Assembly: GCF_001439605.1 (NCBI RefSeq)
Contig: NZ_LMBX01000006.1
Span: 121,715 to 185,714, forward strand
DNA length: 64,000 nt
From: Cytobacillus praedii
GTDB taxonomy: Bacteria; Bacillota; Bacilli; Bacillales; Cytobacillaceae
Direction of reading: 5' to 3'
In this document: in pieces, positions 9,487 to 18,135 of the stretch
How the letters are laid out: the number at the start of each line of letters is the position of its first letter
Numbering within the stretch: the first letter of the stretch is position 1
The notes under the pieces: model-generated
Databases searched by the model: none
What the model was told of the DNA's origin: nothing
What the model saw: only the letters and a program-made list of their open reading frames with translations
Made by a program: the position numbers and the translations under genes

Positions 9487-11727
9487 TTGGAAGTGTTAAA
9501 AAAGAAACTCACGTATCTTGTTAGAAAGTTATATGTCAAACGAAAGCGTACAGAGCCATTGTCATTTGGCTGGAAAGGTGCAGCTATTTCTATAAGTACC
9601 TTGGCAATTCTATTAATTTTTATTCAAGGTAAGTTTTTATTAGATCAGCGCAGTTTATTAGACTTCACTATTGGAATGGTTATATTTATTATTTTCATAG
9701 CACTCTTAAGTGGAGTTATCACTCTCTTATTACATGGAGTCAAAAAAATTCCTAGCCGTTATATATGGGTATTGTTATGTTCACTTATATTTCTCTTGTT
9801 CTGCTTTTTCGGCCCTTTAAATGTAGCTATCCCATTTATTCTAATAGTAGCAGTTGCCGTATCTATATGGGGTTCACTACTATTTAAATGGTTAAAAGGC
9901 AGTTATAAAAATGCAAAACAAATTAAAAAAGTTAGCGTCCTCACTTGTTTATTTATGTTGACTATCGGGATAGGCGTATGGAGTGTTTGGCTGATTCACC
10001 CTGGGGAAGCGACCCCTCCAGAAATTGTATTAAAGCAGCTGAAAACATCGAATCGGTATGACAAGGCCTTGCTTAATAATCCAGCGAAACCAGGCAGCTA
10101 TCCAGTTAAGAAGCTCACTTATAGGAGTCCAAATACTTATCGGGAAGAATTTAGCCAAAAAAATTCTCTATTAACTAAAACAGTAGATGCTAGCGATTAT
10201 GTAGAAAAGTGGTCTTCTATTCGCACGAGAACACTTGGTTTTGGACCTGATAGAATGCCATTAAATGGGCATGTATGGTACCCAGAGGGAAAAGGAGACT
10301 TTCCTTTAGTTATGATTGTTCATGGAAACCATTTAATGACTGATTACTCTGATACAGGTTACGAATATTTAGGGAACCTTCTTGCGAGCAGAGGCTATAT
10401 AGTCGTATCTATAGATGAGAATTTTCTAAACGCTTCCCCTTACAATGATTTGTTTTTGGTCAGCCCACTTGTGAATGAGAGTCCAGCGAGAGGTTTATTA
10501 TTACTGGAACATTTACAGACGTGGAAAGAATGGAACAGTACTAAAAATAATCTTTTTTATCAAAAGGTGGATATGGAACAAATTGCATTGATCGGGCATT
10601 CCAGGGGTGGAGAAGCTATTGCGATTGCAGCTGCTTTTAACGAAATGCAACACCCGCCTAATAACGGAAATATTCAATTTGATTTTAACTTCTCTATCCG
10701 CACACTCATTTCTATTGCTGGAATAGATGGTCTATATTTACCTGCAGGAAAAGCCATTCCGTTAAAAAACGTAAATTATTTGGCACTGCAAGGGGCGCAT
10801 GATATGGATGTAAACAGCTTTGACAGCACGAATCAGCAAAACCGGATTTCCTACACGAATCAGGAAGATTATATGAATGCTTCCGTCTATATTTATGGAG
10901 CTAATCATGGACAATTTAATGAAGAATGGGGACGACGCGATGGAGCTGGAACAGCTAACCAACTCTTTAATCTAAAACAAATTATGCCGCACGATCAGCA
11001 AGAAACCATCGCTAAAGTATTGATATCGGCTTTTCTAGATAGTACGTTGAAAGAAGAGAAACAATACAAAGAAGTATTTAAAGATTTAGGTTATGCTAAA
11101 GAGTGGCTTCCTGACACACTGTATATCAATAATTATTACGATTCGCAAACATCTTTAATCGCTGCGTATAACGAAGATATTGATCTAAACACAACCACTG
11201 TCCCGGGCGGCAAACTATCAGGTGAAAATTTAATGGAATGGAAAGAAGAAAAAGTCAAAATGAAATTAAAAGAGGCTGATTACAGTGCAGTGCATTTAGG
11301 CTGGGAATCAAATGACTCCCCTCCAGCATCTTACACAGTAACACTGCCTGATAAAGGGATTGAGTTACAGAAAAATGATTCTATAGTATTTTCTCTTGCA
11401 AATGATGAAAAGGCTGTGAAAAATGAAAAGCTAATTGATTTTACAATCACTATAGAAGATAGCGACGGTGAAAAAGCAAGTCTGCCTCTTCATCATATTT
11501 CCAAATTACCACCAGCAGTAAAGGGGAGATTGCTGAAAAGACCTTTTTCTAATATAGGCAATATTACAGAGCCGGTATTTCAGCATTACGCATTTTTATT
11601 AAATGATTTTAAGGACGTGAATCCTCAGTTTGATTCTTTGAAATTAGCAAAAATACATTTTCAATTTAATTTAACGAAGCAGGGGAAGGTTTTAATAAAT
11701 AATATTGGGATTAGGAATGAAAAATAA
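9487..11727 (+). CDS. Membrane-anchored alpha/beta hydrolase
   Basis: The TTG start follows AGGTAGGGGG. The 746-residue protein begins with about five membrane helices (roughly residues 30-175). A large hydrolase domain follows with VMIVHGNHLM (HG oxyanion motif) and nucleophile elbow IGHSRGGEA (Ser372). The histidine may be in YGANHGQF. The last about 200 residues look like a beta-rich accessory domain. Chlorophyllase/PET-hydrolase-like lipases share the GHSRGG elbow. The catalytic domain probably faces outside. It lies 130 bp after the two-component operon in the same direction. The substrate is unknown. Confidence 0.75.
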   Translation: MEVLKKKLTYLVRKLYVKRKRTEPLSFGWKGAAISISTLAILLIFIQGKFLLDQRSLLDFTIGMVIFIIFIALLSGVITLLLHGVKKIPSRYIWVLLCSLIFLLFCFFGPLNVAIPFILIVAVAVSIWGSLLFKWLKGSYKNAKQIKKVSVLTCLFMLTIGIGVWSVWLIHPGEATPPEIVLKQLKTSNRYDKALLNNPAKPGSYPVKKLTYRSPNTYREEFSQKNSLLTKTVDASDYVEKWSSIRTRTLGFGPDRMPLNGHVWYPEGKGDFPLVMIVHGNHLMTDYSDTGYEYLGNLLASRGYIVVSIDENFLNASPYNDLFLVSPLVNESPARGLLLLEHLQTWKEWNSTKNNLFYQKVDMEQIALIGHSRGGEAIAIAAAFNEMQHPPNNGNIQFDFNFSIRTLISIAGIDGLYLPAGKAIPLKNVNYLALQGAHDMDVNSFDSTNQQNRISYTNQEDYMNASVYIYGANHGQFNEEWGRRDGAGTANQLFNLKQIMPHDQQETIAKVLISAFLDSTLKEEKQYKEVFKDLGYAKEWLPDTLYINNYYDSQTSLIAAYNEDIDLNTTTVPGGKLSGENLMEWKEEKVKMKLKEADYSAVHLGWESNDSPPASYTVTLPDKGIELQKNDSIVFSLANDEKAVKNEKLIDFTITIEDSDGEKASLPLHHISKLPPAVKGRLLKRPFSNIGNITEPVFQHYAFLLNDFKDVNPQFDSLKLAKIHFQFNLTKQGKVLINNIGIRNEK

Positions 11728-11879
11728 TGTGAACATGAAGTTTATTATTAAGCTTCCTAATGCCTGGTATATTAATTGTGTTCATTTACTAACAGGGGTT
11801 ATGCGAGAAGAAATGGTATAAATAAGTAGGATAATTTTATATTATAAAGTTTTTTACAAAGAATAGGGGAATTTTAAAT

Positions 11880-12317
11880 TTGATTAGTCTAAGATTGATT
11901 GACCAAAATAATTGGGAAGAGTGTATTAACCTGAAGGTAAAGCAGGAGCAGCAAGGTTTTATCGCTTCAAATTTATATTCAATTGCAGAAAGTAAATTTT
12001 CTCCACAGCTAAAGATAAGATCCATTTATTGTGAAGAAAAGCTAATAGGTTTCGCCATGTATGGGATCGATTCAGACGATCAAAACTACTGGATATATAG
12101 ATTTATGATTGACGAGCATTTTCAAGGATATGGATATGGAAAGAACGCAATGAAGCTAATTATTGATGACATTGGGAGGAGAGATGATTGCACGGAAGTC
12201 ATATGGCTTGGCTACCAACCTGAAAATGAACAGGGGAGAAGACTATATGCAAGTGTAGGTTTTCAAGAAGTAGGGGTGGCTCCATGGGGAGAAATGTTAG
12301 CAAGATATCGTTTTTAG
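11880..12317 (+). CDS. GNAT N-acetyltransferase, BltD/spermidine-acetyltransferase-like
   Basis: A 145-residue GNAT protein with a TTG start after AGGGGAA. The acetyl-CoA loop is seen as RFMIDEHFQGYGYGKNAM (Q/RxxGxG/A type), and the C-terminal strand VGFQEVG is typical. The N-terminal half (LRLIDQNNWEECINLKV, GFAMYGID) resembles the PaiA/BltD diamine or spermidine acetyltransferases of Bacillus. It would acetylate small amines in the cytoplasm; the precise substrate is not certain. Confidence 0.8.
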   Translation: MISLRLIDQNNWEECINLKVKQEQQGFIASNLYSIAESKFSPQLKIRSIYCEEKLIGFAMYGIDSDDQNYWIYRFMIDEHFQGYGYGKNAMKLIIDDIGRRDDCTEVIWLGYQPENEQGRRLYASVGFQEVGVAPWGEMLARYRF

Positions 12318-12408
12318 TTTAGAAAGCAGCTTGTAACATGAACACTTATTCTATAGAGCTTTTTTAAAACACAAGCTGCAACTGTTTTTAGTCTTCCAAT
12401 ATTTATAA

Positions 12409-12447
12409 CCAGATTCACATGTAAAAGTGTGAATCTGGTCTTTTTTT
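12409..12447. terminator. Strong, possibly bidirectional terminator between convergent genes
   Basis: An 11-bp perfect stem (CCAGATTCACA / TGTGAATCTGG) with an 8-nt loop is followed by TCTTTTTTT. It separates the acetyltransferase gene from the convergent flavin monooxygenase gene. Confidence 0.85.
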
Positions 12448-12544
12448 ATGTAGAATTAATTTTTTGGAATAAAGATAAAAGGATCTAGTGATGTTGTTAT
12501 AACTTTATATTTGGTTCCTGTAAAATACATTAAAAATCTTTATT

Positions 12545-13597
12545 TTACATTTTATTTTCACTTTCAATAATCTGGGCTATGAACTCGGCATCTTCACCAA
12601 CTCCTAAGAGAAGAGAAGAACCTCTTTTATGTAACCAAGGCAGCCCTAAAAAATAAAATCCCTTTTTATTCGTAATCCCACGGTTATGTATAGGCATACC
12701 AGCTTCATTCATTATTCCTTCGATGTGAATCCAACGATAATCAGCCTTAAAACCAGTAGCCCATATGATATTTTGAACATCAAGTTCTTTGTTATCTGCA
12801 AATTTAACTGACTTGCTGTTAATAGATAAAGTTCTAGGATGTAAATGGACCTTTCCTTCTTCGACTAATTTTTTTAGGTCAAAACCGAAAATCGGATCTC
12901 CTGTTTCTCGAACTTTTTCTCCAACCCATGAATCATTCGTTGCTTTTAAAATCCCGATTTTGTCAAACCACCAGAATGAACTCTTCTTAAAAATTGTAAG
13001 AGGGAAGTATCTGATTTTTTGACCAACTGAAAGATGAACTTCTCGAGAATCTGAAAGTTCTGCAGTAATTTGTGCCCCAGAGTTGCCACCCCCAACAATA
13101 AGAACATTACCGGTTTGTAGCTGACTTGAATTTTTATATTCTGAAGAGTGGATAGATGATATATCTGGATTTAAATTTTTATTAATGGCAGGGATAAAAG
13201 GCGTATGAAAAGGTCCAGAAGCTACAACCACTTGTTTTGATAGAAAAGTGCCATTATTTGTATAAATGCTAAAAACATCTTTTTCTTCCTCTACCTTCTG
13301 TACTTCTGTTTCAAGTTGAAGAGGCAAGTTAAAATGTATTGCATAATTTTCAAGGTAATCTGCAATTTCATCTTTGGCAGGAAATTCGTGCACATTACCA
13401 ACTAATGTTAACTCCGGTAAGGAACTGTACGCTCTTGGAGTAAATAAAACTAATGAATCATATCGCTTTCTCCAGACTTCACCGACCCTTGAAACCTTAT
13501 CAATGATAAGAAACTTTTTCGGAGTTTGAGATTTGGATAACCAATATCCCATTGCTAAACCAGCTTGACCAGCACCTATAATTGCGACATCTAGCAT
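12545..13597 (-). CDS. CzcO-like flavin-dependent monooxygenase / NAD(P)-FAD oxidoreductase
   Basis: A 350-residue protein with an FAD motif GAGQAG (8-13) and a second nucleotide motif GGGNSG (169-174) for NAD(P). This is the layout of the CzcO/ArsO-like single-component flavin monooxygenases. In B. subtilis czcO is co-transcribed with the zinc/cadmium exporter czcD under a metal-sensing ArsR-family repressor. Here the promoter region carries two CadC-type boxes (13639-13654 and 13690-13709), so control by the CadC 3.8 kb away is likely by inference. The start has GGGGTG about 6 nt upstream. It is related to but distinct from the flavoprotein at 30305. Confidence 0.8.
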   Translation of the reverse strand: MLDVAIIGAGQAGLAMGYWLSKSQTPKKFLIIDKVSRVGEVWRKRYDSLVLFTPRAYSSLPELTLVGNVHEFPAKDEIADYLENYAIHFNLPLQLETEVQKVEEEKDVFSIYTNNGTFLSKQVVVASGPFHTPFIPAINKNLNPDISSIHSSEYKNSSQLQTGNVLIVGGGNSGAQITAELSDSREVHLSVGQKIRYFPLTIFKKSSFWWFDKIGILKATNDSWVGEKVRETGDPIFGFDLKKLVEEGKVHLHPRTLSINSKSVKFADNKELDVQNIIWATGFKADYRWIHIEGIMNEAGMPIHNRGITNKKGFYFLGLPWLHKRGSSLLLGVGEDAEFIAQIIESENKM

Positions 13598-13638
13598 TTA
13601 AAACACCCCATATGATTAAAATATCTTACCCAATTCAA

Positions 13639-13709
13639 TCAAACGTTCGTTTGAATGTTATATCCAATTATAAACGAATAAAAGATATCATTCAAACGTA
13701 TATTTGAAT
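13639..13709. promoter_or_regulatory. Two CadC-type operator boxes
   Basis: TCAAA-CGTTCG-TTTGA at 13639-13654 and ATTCAAA-CGTATA-TTTGAAT at 13690-13709 share the dyad TCAAA-N6-TTTGA. This matches the known CadC operator layout. They lie in the divergent region between the flavin monooxygenase and the lipoprotein gene. Confidence 0.7.
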
Positions 13710-13908
13710 ATTATTTTAAAAATAGTTGTCTATTTAAATTAAATTCCAAATAAAAAAGTCACAATATTGTAATTTATCCATTTAGTTTTATTAAGTGCTT
13801 ACAACTTATTTACCGTATACTATTGCATGGAGAGAATTAGTTTTAAGTGCCAAAGTATTTTTTGAAATTACTTCTGAACTTGAAGAGTAATAAAAAGGAG
13901 ATAAAAAA

Positions 13909-14292
13909 GTGACCAAAAAGGGGTATTTACTATTTGCAATACTTGTTTTTACTTTCATTTCGGGTTGCAGTAAAGAGAGCAAACTTCCTGAATTAATTGA
14001 GGTAAAAGTTGAATTACCATCAGTAATTATGATCAATAAAGAAGTAGAGTTACAGGCAAATGTTACACAGGGGAAGGAACAAGTAAGTGATGCGGACAAA
14101 GTAGAGTTTGAAATTTGGAGAGAAGGGCAATCGGATGAGGAACACAAGAAAATAGAAGCCGAAATTAATAAGGATGGGAACTATTACATTAAAGAAACCT
14201 TTAAAGAAACAGGTAAATACTTTGTAATTGCTCATGTTACAGCTAGAGACATGCATACTATGCCCAAGGTTGAATTTGAAGTCGCAGAGTAA
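13909..14292 (+). CDS. YtkA/FixH-like lipoprotein
   Basis: A 127-residue protein with GTG start after AAAAGGAGAT. The N-terminus is a lipoprotein signal peptide with lipobox FISGC (Cys20), so the mature protein is membrane-anchored outside the cell. The rest is a single beta-sandwich of the YtkA/FixH type: PSVIMINKEVELQANVTQG, then VEFEIWREG, ending in AHVTARDMHTMP with the histidines and methionine typical of this fold. YtkA-like domains are often found near copper and cytochrome oxidase genes. Its neighbours here (CopC/CopD, BdbCD) fit an extracytoplasmic metal or thiol role. Confidence 0.7.
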   Translation: MTKKGYLLFAILVFTFISGCSKESKLPELIEVKVELPSVIMINKEVELQANVTQGKEQVSDADKVEFEIWREGQSDEEHKKIEAEINKDGNYYIKETFKETGKYFVIAHVTARDMHTMPKVEFEVAE

Positions 14293-14324
14293 TGCTCAAT
14301 TATTCTTAATTAAAAATATAAACA

Positions 14325-14362
14325 AAAAAACGGCAGTGGTCTGATAACTGCCGTTTTTTTTG
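14325..14362. terminator. Bidirectional terminator between lipoprotein and bdbC
   Basis: An A-run, stem AACGGCAGT / AACTGCCGTT and a run of eight T. It serves the lipoprotein gene on plus and bdbC on minus. Confidence 0.85.
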
Positions 14363-14424
14363 TTCAATTAGTAGTCATTGTAGGGCTTGTACAGTATACG
14401 TAATCAAGAAAAATTTATTTACAC

Positions 14425-14844
14425 TTACTTTTCAGATGGCTTTTTTAATAAGAACATCAGAATGATTATTATGGTGAATGCCGTTAGTGCTAAAAAGGGG
14501 ATGGTAATAAAGCCAAACCAATTTATATACTGGGCACTACAAGGAACACCATTAGCGCATGGCTTTATTTCAGCTAAACCAGGTACCTTTTGAAGGAGAT
14601 AATGATAAAAGGAAATACACCAGCCGATAAGTGCCATTGGTAATACAAACTTTTTCACTGAAAAGTCATTTTGGAATGTTCCAATTCCAAGTATTAGTAC
14701 TAGCGGGTACATAAGTATTCGTTGGTACCAGCAGAATTCACATGGAATAAAACCTCTGATTTCACTAAAATAAAGACTTCCAAGAGTCGCAATAATAGAA
14801 GCTAACCAAGACACATATAAATAAATTTGATTTTTATTTATCAT
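14425..14844 (-). CDS. bdbC: Thiol-disulfide oxidoreductase BdbC (DsbB-like)
   Basis: A 139-residue membrane protein with four helices. The first cysteine pair is Cys35-Cys38 (PCEFCWYQR) after helix 1, and the second is Cys96 and Cys102 (KPCANGVPCS) in the loop after helix 3. This is the BdbC/DsbB pattern. It reoxidises BdbD using quinone. The start overlaps the bdbD stop by four bases, so the two are translationally coupled. It is the last gene of the copC-copD-bdbD-bdbC operon. Confidence 0.92.
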   Translation of the reverse strand: MINKNQIYLYVSWLASIIATLGSLYFSEIRGFIPCEFCWYQRILMYPLVLILGIGTFQNDFSVKKFVLPMALIGWCISFYHYLLQKVPGLAEIKPCANGVPCSAQYINWFGFITIPFLALTAFTIIIILMFLLKKPSEK

Positions 14845-15527
14845 TTGTCTTTACCTTTTAATGCTTCGTCAATTAATTCCTTGATTTTTCCGTAATCAAA
14901 CGGATCTTCAAGCATCGTACCATTTACCATTATACTTGGCGTTAACTGAACCTTAAATTCATCCACTAGCTTTGAATCTTTATTCACTTCGTCAACCACT
15001 GATTGGTCCTGCATATCTTTCTGTAATTGTTCTAGGTTAATGCCAGGAATAGAACCCGCAATTTCATTAATTTTATCCATTGTAATCCATAAAGAATCGT
15101 GATCTGCATTGGGCTGTGCATTAAAAAGTTCCTTATTAAAGACCCAGTAACTTTCTGGACTTTGTTTATAGATCGCTTCTGCAGCTAAAGCACCTAATTT
15201 TGACTCTTCACCGTGAAATAGTACGTTTATATACGAAAATTTAACGTCACCTTTTTCAACATATTCTTTCAATAACTGTGGAAAATACTGCTCACTCCAA
15301 GCTTTACAAGCTGGGCATTTAAAATCCCCAAATTCAACAACTGTCACAGGAGCATCGGGTTCTCCCAATGTTGGCTGTCCTTCAATGGATGGCTGTTTTT
15401 CATAGCTAATATCATTATTGGTTTCTGTATTTTTATTCTTTAACATGACAAATGCAGCCAAGGCTACAAAAATAAGCAGAGTGACTATCACTACAAATTT
15501 AAATGAAGAATTACCTTTTTTGGTCAT
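14841..15527 (-). CDS. bdbD: Thiol-disulfide oxidoreductase BdbD (DsbA-like)
   Basis: A 228-residue protein with one N-terminal membrane anchor (about 10-29) and an extracytoplasmic thioredoxin fold. The active site is FGDFKCPACKAW (Cys71-Cys74), and a cis-proline lies near QLTPSIMVNG. The sequence closely follows B. subtilis BdbD. It introduces disulfides in exported proteins and is recycled by BdbC. A copy placed behind copCD is unusual compared with the comG- or sublancin-linked Bdb genes; it may oxidise a Cu-dependent or exported partner, by inference. Confidence 0.92.
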   Translation of the reverse strand: MTKKGNSSFKFVVIVTLLIFVALAAFVMLKNKNTETNNDISYEKQPSIEGQPTLGEPDAPVTVVEFGDFKCPACKAWSEQYFPQLLKEYVEKGDVKFSYINVLFHGEESKLGALAAEAIYKQSPESYWVFNKELFNAQPNADHDSLWITMDKINEIAGSIPGINLEQLQKDMQDQSVVDEVNKDSKLVDEFKVQLTPSIMVNGTMLEDPFDYGKIKELIDEALKGKDK

Positions 15528-15607
15528 TTTAATCTTCTCCCTTAATTTTCACTATTTATGCGACTATTTTTTTATTTTAAAATCAGGCCAGAAGCCGGCT
15601 TTTAAAG

Positions 15608-16705
15608 TTATTGAATACTTAACATTAAAGATAAATAACCTGAGAACACGAATAGTACTCCCATAACAAATGACATAGCTGCAGGAGCTTTCTTAATAAA
15701 GGAAAAAATGGTTAATACTAAAAACAAGATGGCTAATACAATAAGAGACATACTCGCTAAATTTAATTCGAATTGAACTGTCATTTGCGGCTGGAAGTTC
15801 CCTTGATACATGGAAGTGAATAATTTAGATGCTCCAACGCTGTTTAGAGTAGTCTCAATATCATGAGGAGGTGCAGCTTGCCCCAGTGCTGCTGTTACTG
15901 AAAAAATAGTAAGAACCATGATACTCTCTGCTTTTGTCCAAGGTTTAGGATTAAAGTGAATGTTTTTTGTTAATTTCTTTCTAATAAGCCAGCCATTGAT
16001 GACAGCAAACAATATTAATGGGATAATCAGCAAATGCTTAACTAATAAAGCCTGTCCATACGATAGCATCCAAGAATCTGTATATTCATTAAAGTCCACT
16101 ACAAATGTCATAAGAATGAGTCCTGAAAAAATCGTAAAGAATAGGCAAACAAGAGCAACTGGAGTAAACCATTTTAAAAATTTTATCCAATTCGAATAGT
16201 TTTTTGAAAACCAACTAACCACAAATAAAATTCCTACCCAGACACAAACAGCAGTGAAATGAGCCGAATGTGCAAGAAATCCTTCTAACGGTTCTAATGA
16301 GCTGGCATGGCTAGACCAACCTATAGCTAAGATTAAAACAAAGCTGCTAAAAGCTCCTATATATGCATATAAAGCTTTCTTTTTATAATCAAACCAAACA
16401 ATGAAAATAAATAAAAGATTAGCAAGAAGATAGATAAAGATCCATGCCTTTCCTACTTCAAAGGTGAATAAAACCGATTGCAAGGTTTGAAAAAACCCTA
16501 TGTCCTCATATAAGTGTAAAATCAAAAGTAAAACAGGGACAAATGATAAAAAAGCTATTCCACCAGTTGCCGCCATTAATACACCTTTTGGCACATTCAT
16601 TTCTGGTCGACTATGAGCTGGAATAATATATAATAGAAAGCTTCCTAGAAGGATGGAAAAACAAAGATATAACAGTGTCTCGCTAATGATTCCGACAAGC
16701 AGCAT
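15608..16705 (-). CDS. CopD family copper-transport membrane protein
   Basis: A 365-residue polytopic protein with about nine helices. CopD features include GWSSHASSLEPLEGFLAHSAHFTAVCVWVG (histidines in membrane segments, only the core cited here) and a second conserved helix pair GQALLVKHLLIIPLI. In Bacillus the CopC and CopD parts are fused in YcnJ; here they are separate genes three bases apart. It would move copper across the cytoplasmic membrane. The 80-bp gap before bdbD holds a weak hairpin but no clear terminator. Confidence 0.88.
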   Translation of the reverse strand: MLLVGIISETLLYLCFSILLGSFLLYIIPAHSRPEMNVPKGVLMAATGGIAFLSFVPVLLLILHLYEDIGFFQTLQSVLFTFEVGKAWIFIYLLANLLFIFIVWFDYKKKALYAYIGAFSSFVLILAIGWSSHASSLEPLEGFLAHSAHFTAVCVWVGILFVVSWFSKNYSNWIKFLKWFTPVALVCLFFTIFSGLILMTFVVDFNEYTDSWMLSYGQALLVKHLLIIPLILFAVINGWLIRKKLTKNIHFNPKPWTKAESIMVLTIFSVTAALGQAAPPHDIETTLNSVGASKLFTSMYQGNFQPQMTVQFELNLASMSLIVLAILFLVLTIFSFIKKAPAAMSFVMGVLFVFSGYLSLMLSIQ

Positions 16706-16708
16706 GAA

Positions 16709-17269
16709 TTAATTTTTCCTCCTTATAAGCCAGATGAAACTTCCTATGACAATAACAATTAAACCACCAATAATAAAGGGCAACAGAGTATTAATTAGCT
16801 TTTTTTGTTTTGGTACATTTTCTATTTCATCAGCTAGATCTAATTTCTTCTCCTTTGACTGAATTGGAATTTCTTCCTTGGCCTCACTGTTTTCTACAGT
16901 AGGTGCTTCAGAATAAAGCAGATCTACAGAGAAAGAAAACTCTCCTTCAATTGGATGGCCATCTGCTCCGATAATTTTCCAAATTAATTGATAATCCCCG
17001 TTTTTAAGTGGTTCAAGTAAATTTCCCACGATGGTATTTTTATTTAATTCCATATCGCCTATCGTTATTAGATTTCCATTTGATTCGTTTAAGGTAAATT
17101 TGCTATTTTGTTCTACTTTTGTATCGAAGGTTAGTGTGATCTTCTGGATTTCTTGCTTCACAACTTCACCATCCGCAGGAGAAGAGCTTTTTAATCCAGT
17201 GTGAGCCAAAGTACTACTAGTAAAAAGCCAAAAGAAAATGAAAGTGAAGACAAATAATTTTTTTATCAT
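16709..17269 (-). CDS. CopC-like copper-binding protein
   Basis: A 186-residue protein with a signal peptide cleaved after residue 22, which leaves His23 at the mature N-terminus. The CopC beta-sandwich ends with GADGHPIEG. His23 with Asp103 and His105 forms the expected Cu(II) site (the H1, D-x-H arrangement of CopC). A C-terminal membrane helix (about 161-182) anchors it outside. It is the first gene of the minus-strand operon and lies about 50 bp from a CadC-type box at 17319-17340, implying repression by CadC. Confidence 0.88.
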   Translation of the reverse strand: MIKKLFVFTFIFFWLFTSSTLAHTGLKSSSPADGEVVKQEIQKITLTFDTKVEQNSKFTLNESNGNLITIGDMELNKNTIVGNLLEPLKNGDYQLIWKIIGADGHPIEGEFSFSVDLLYSEAPTVENSEAKEEIPIQSKEKKLDLADEIENVPKQKKLINTLLPFIIGGLIVIVIGSFIWLIRRKN

Positions 17270-17318
17270 TTCTGACCTCCGGGTTTAATTCGGTTTAATT
17301 TTACCAAATACAGATGTT

Positions 17319-17406
17319 TATTCAAACAGATATTTGAATATATTTTTGACAATTTAAAGCTCTTGAAATAAACTGAAAACAAAAACAATCAAACAATCAT
17401 TTGAAT
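17319..17406. promoter_or_regulatory. Divergent copC/cadC control region with two CadC boxes
   Basis: TTCAAA-CAGATA-TTTGAA at 17319-17340 faces copC; TCAAA-CAATCA-TTTGA at 17389-17404 lies between the cadC promoter and start. A sigma-A promoter for cadC is seen as TTGACA (17346-17351), 17 bp, TAAACT (17369-17374), so the second box would cover the transcription start, as in classical cad operons. Confidence 0.75.
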
Positions 17407-17417
17407 GAGGTGTAATA

Positions 17418-17801
17418 ATGAATCAGCAGAATCAAAATATGAACACACAAGACACGTGTGAAACATTTTGTTTTGATGAAGTAAAGGTTAATCGAGTCCA
17501 AAAGATGGTTGAAGAAGTGAGCGGAGTAGAGTCATTATTTAAAGCCTTATCTGATTCTACCCGAATTAAAATTGCATATGCCTTAACAATAGAGAAGGAA
17601 TTATGTGTTTGTGACGTTGCAAATATTATCGGTTCATCAACGGCAACAGCAAGCCATCATTTACGGTTATTGCGTGATTTGGGTTTGGCCAAGCATCGTA
17701 AGGAAGGGAAGCTCGTCTTTTATTCTCTTGCAGATGACCATGTCAATCAATTAGTATCAATTGCATTGATTCACTCCAAGGAAAATTTAAAGAAGAGATA
17801 A
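17418..17801 (+). CDS. cadC: CadC metal-sensing ArsR/SmtB repressor
   Basis: A 127-residue winged-helix repressor nearly collinear with CadC of plasmid pI258. The metal-1 ligands are all present: Cys14 and Cys18 in DTCETFCFDE, and Cys63 and Cys65 in ELCVCD. The C-terminal metal-2 ligands (D-x-H ... H-x-x-E in LADDHVNQLVSIALIHSKE) are also kept. CadC leaves DNA on binding Cd(II), Pb(II), Bi(III) or Zn(II). Normally it precedes cadA (a P-type ATPase), which is absent here. The four boxes in this window suggest it instead controls copCD-bdbDC, the flavin monooxygenase and itself. Confidence 0.93.
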   Translation: MNQQNQNMNTQDTCETFCFDEVKVNRVQKMVEEVSGVESLFKALSDSTRIKIAYALTIEKELCVCDVANIIGSSTATASHHLRLLRDLGLAKHRKEGKLVFYSLADDHVNQLVSIALIHSKENLKKR

Positions 17802-17844
17802 TTAGGGCAATTTGTCATCGTCATATAGATTAGGGGTGTATGGA

Positions 17845-18009
17845 ATGGCAGTTGTATGCTGTATTACAAATAACAATCATGAAGGATCTGAACAAAAGGT
17901 ACCGAGTTGTAGCAGCAAGGAAACAGTCGTTGATTATACCTCTCCTGACAATAATGCGACCCTGAATGATCTAGTTGCATCAACCGTTCTCAAAACAGCG
18001 AGAAACTAA
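17845..18009 (+). CDS. Small cysteine-containing protein, possibly frameshifted
   Basis: ATG 17845 follows AGGGGTG by seven bases. It encodes 54 residues starting MAVVCCITNN with a vicinal cysteine pair and a third cysteine in VPSCSSKE. I do not recognise the family. After the stop, another frame (from about 17992 to 18077) continues with QNSEKLIEANSFSSK and ends EGRYLQQ, which looks protein-like. A frameshift near 17990 may therefore have split a protein of about 80 residues. It lies 44 bp after cadC and would be in the cadC transcript. Confidence 0.4.
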   Translation: MAVVCCITNNNHEGSEQKVPSCSSKETVVDYTSPDNNATLNDLVASTVLKTARN

Positions 18010-18135
18010 TCGAAGCCAATAGTTTTAGTAGCAAAGCGACAATTAATGAAGCTGAAGGTCGCTATCTGCAGCAGTAATAGGCAAGAGACAGAAGAAACAA
18101 TCTGCAAAATAACAGGAACATAGGAGGTAGGCAAT

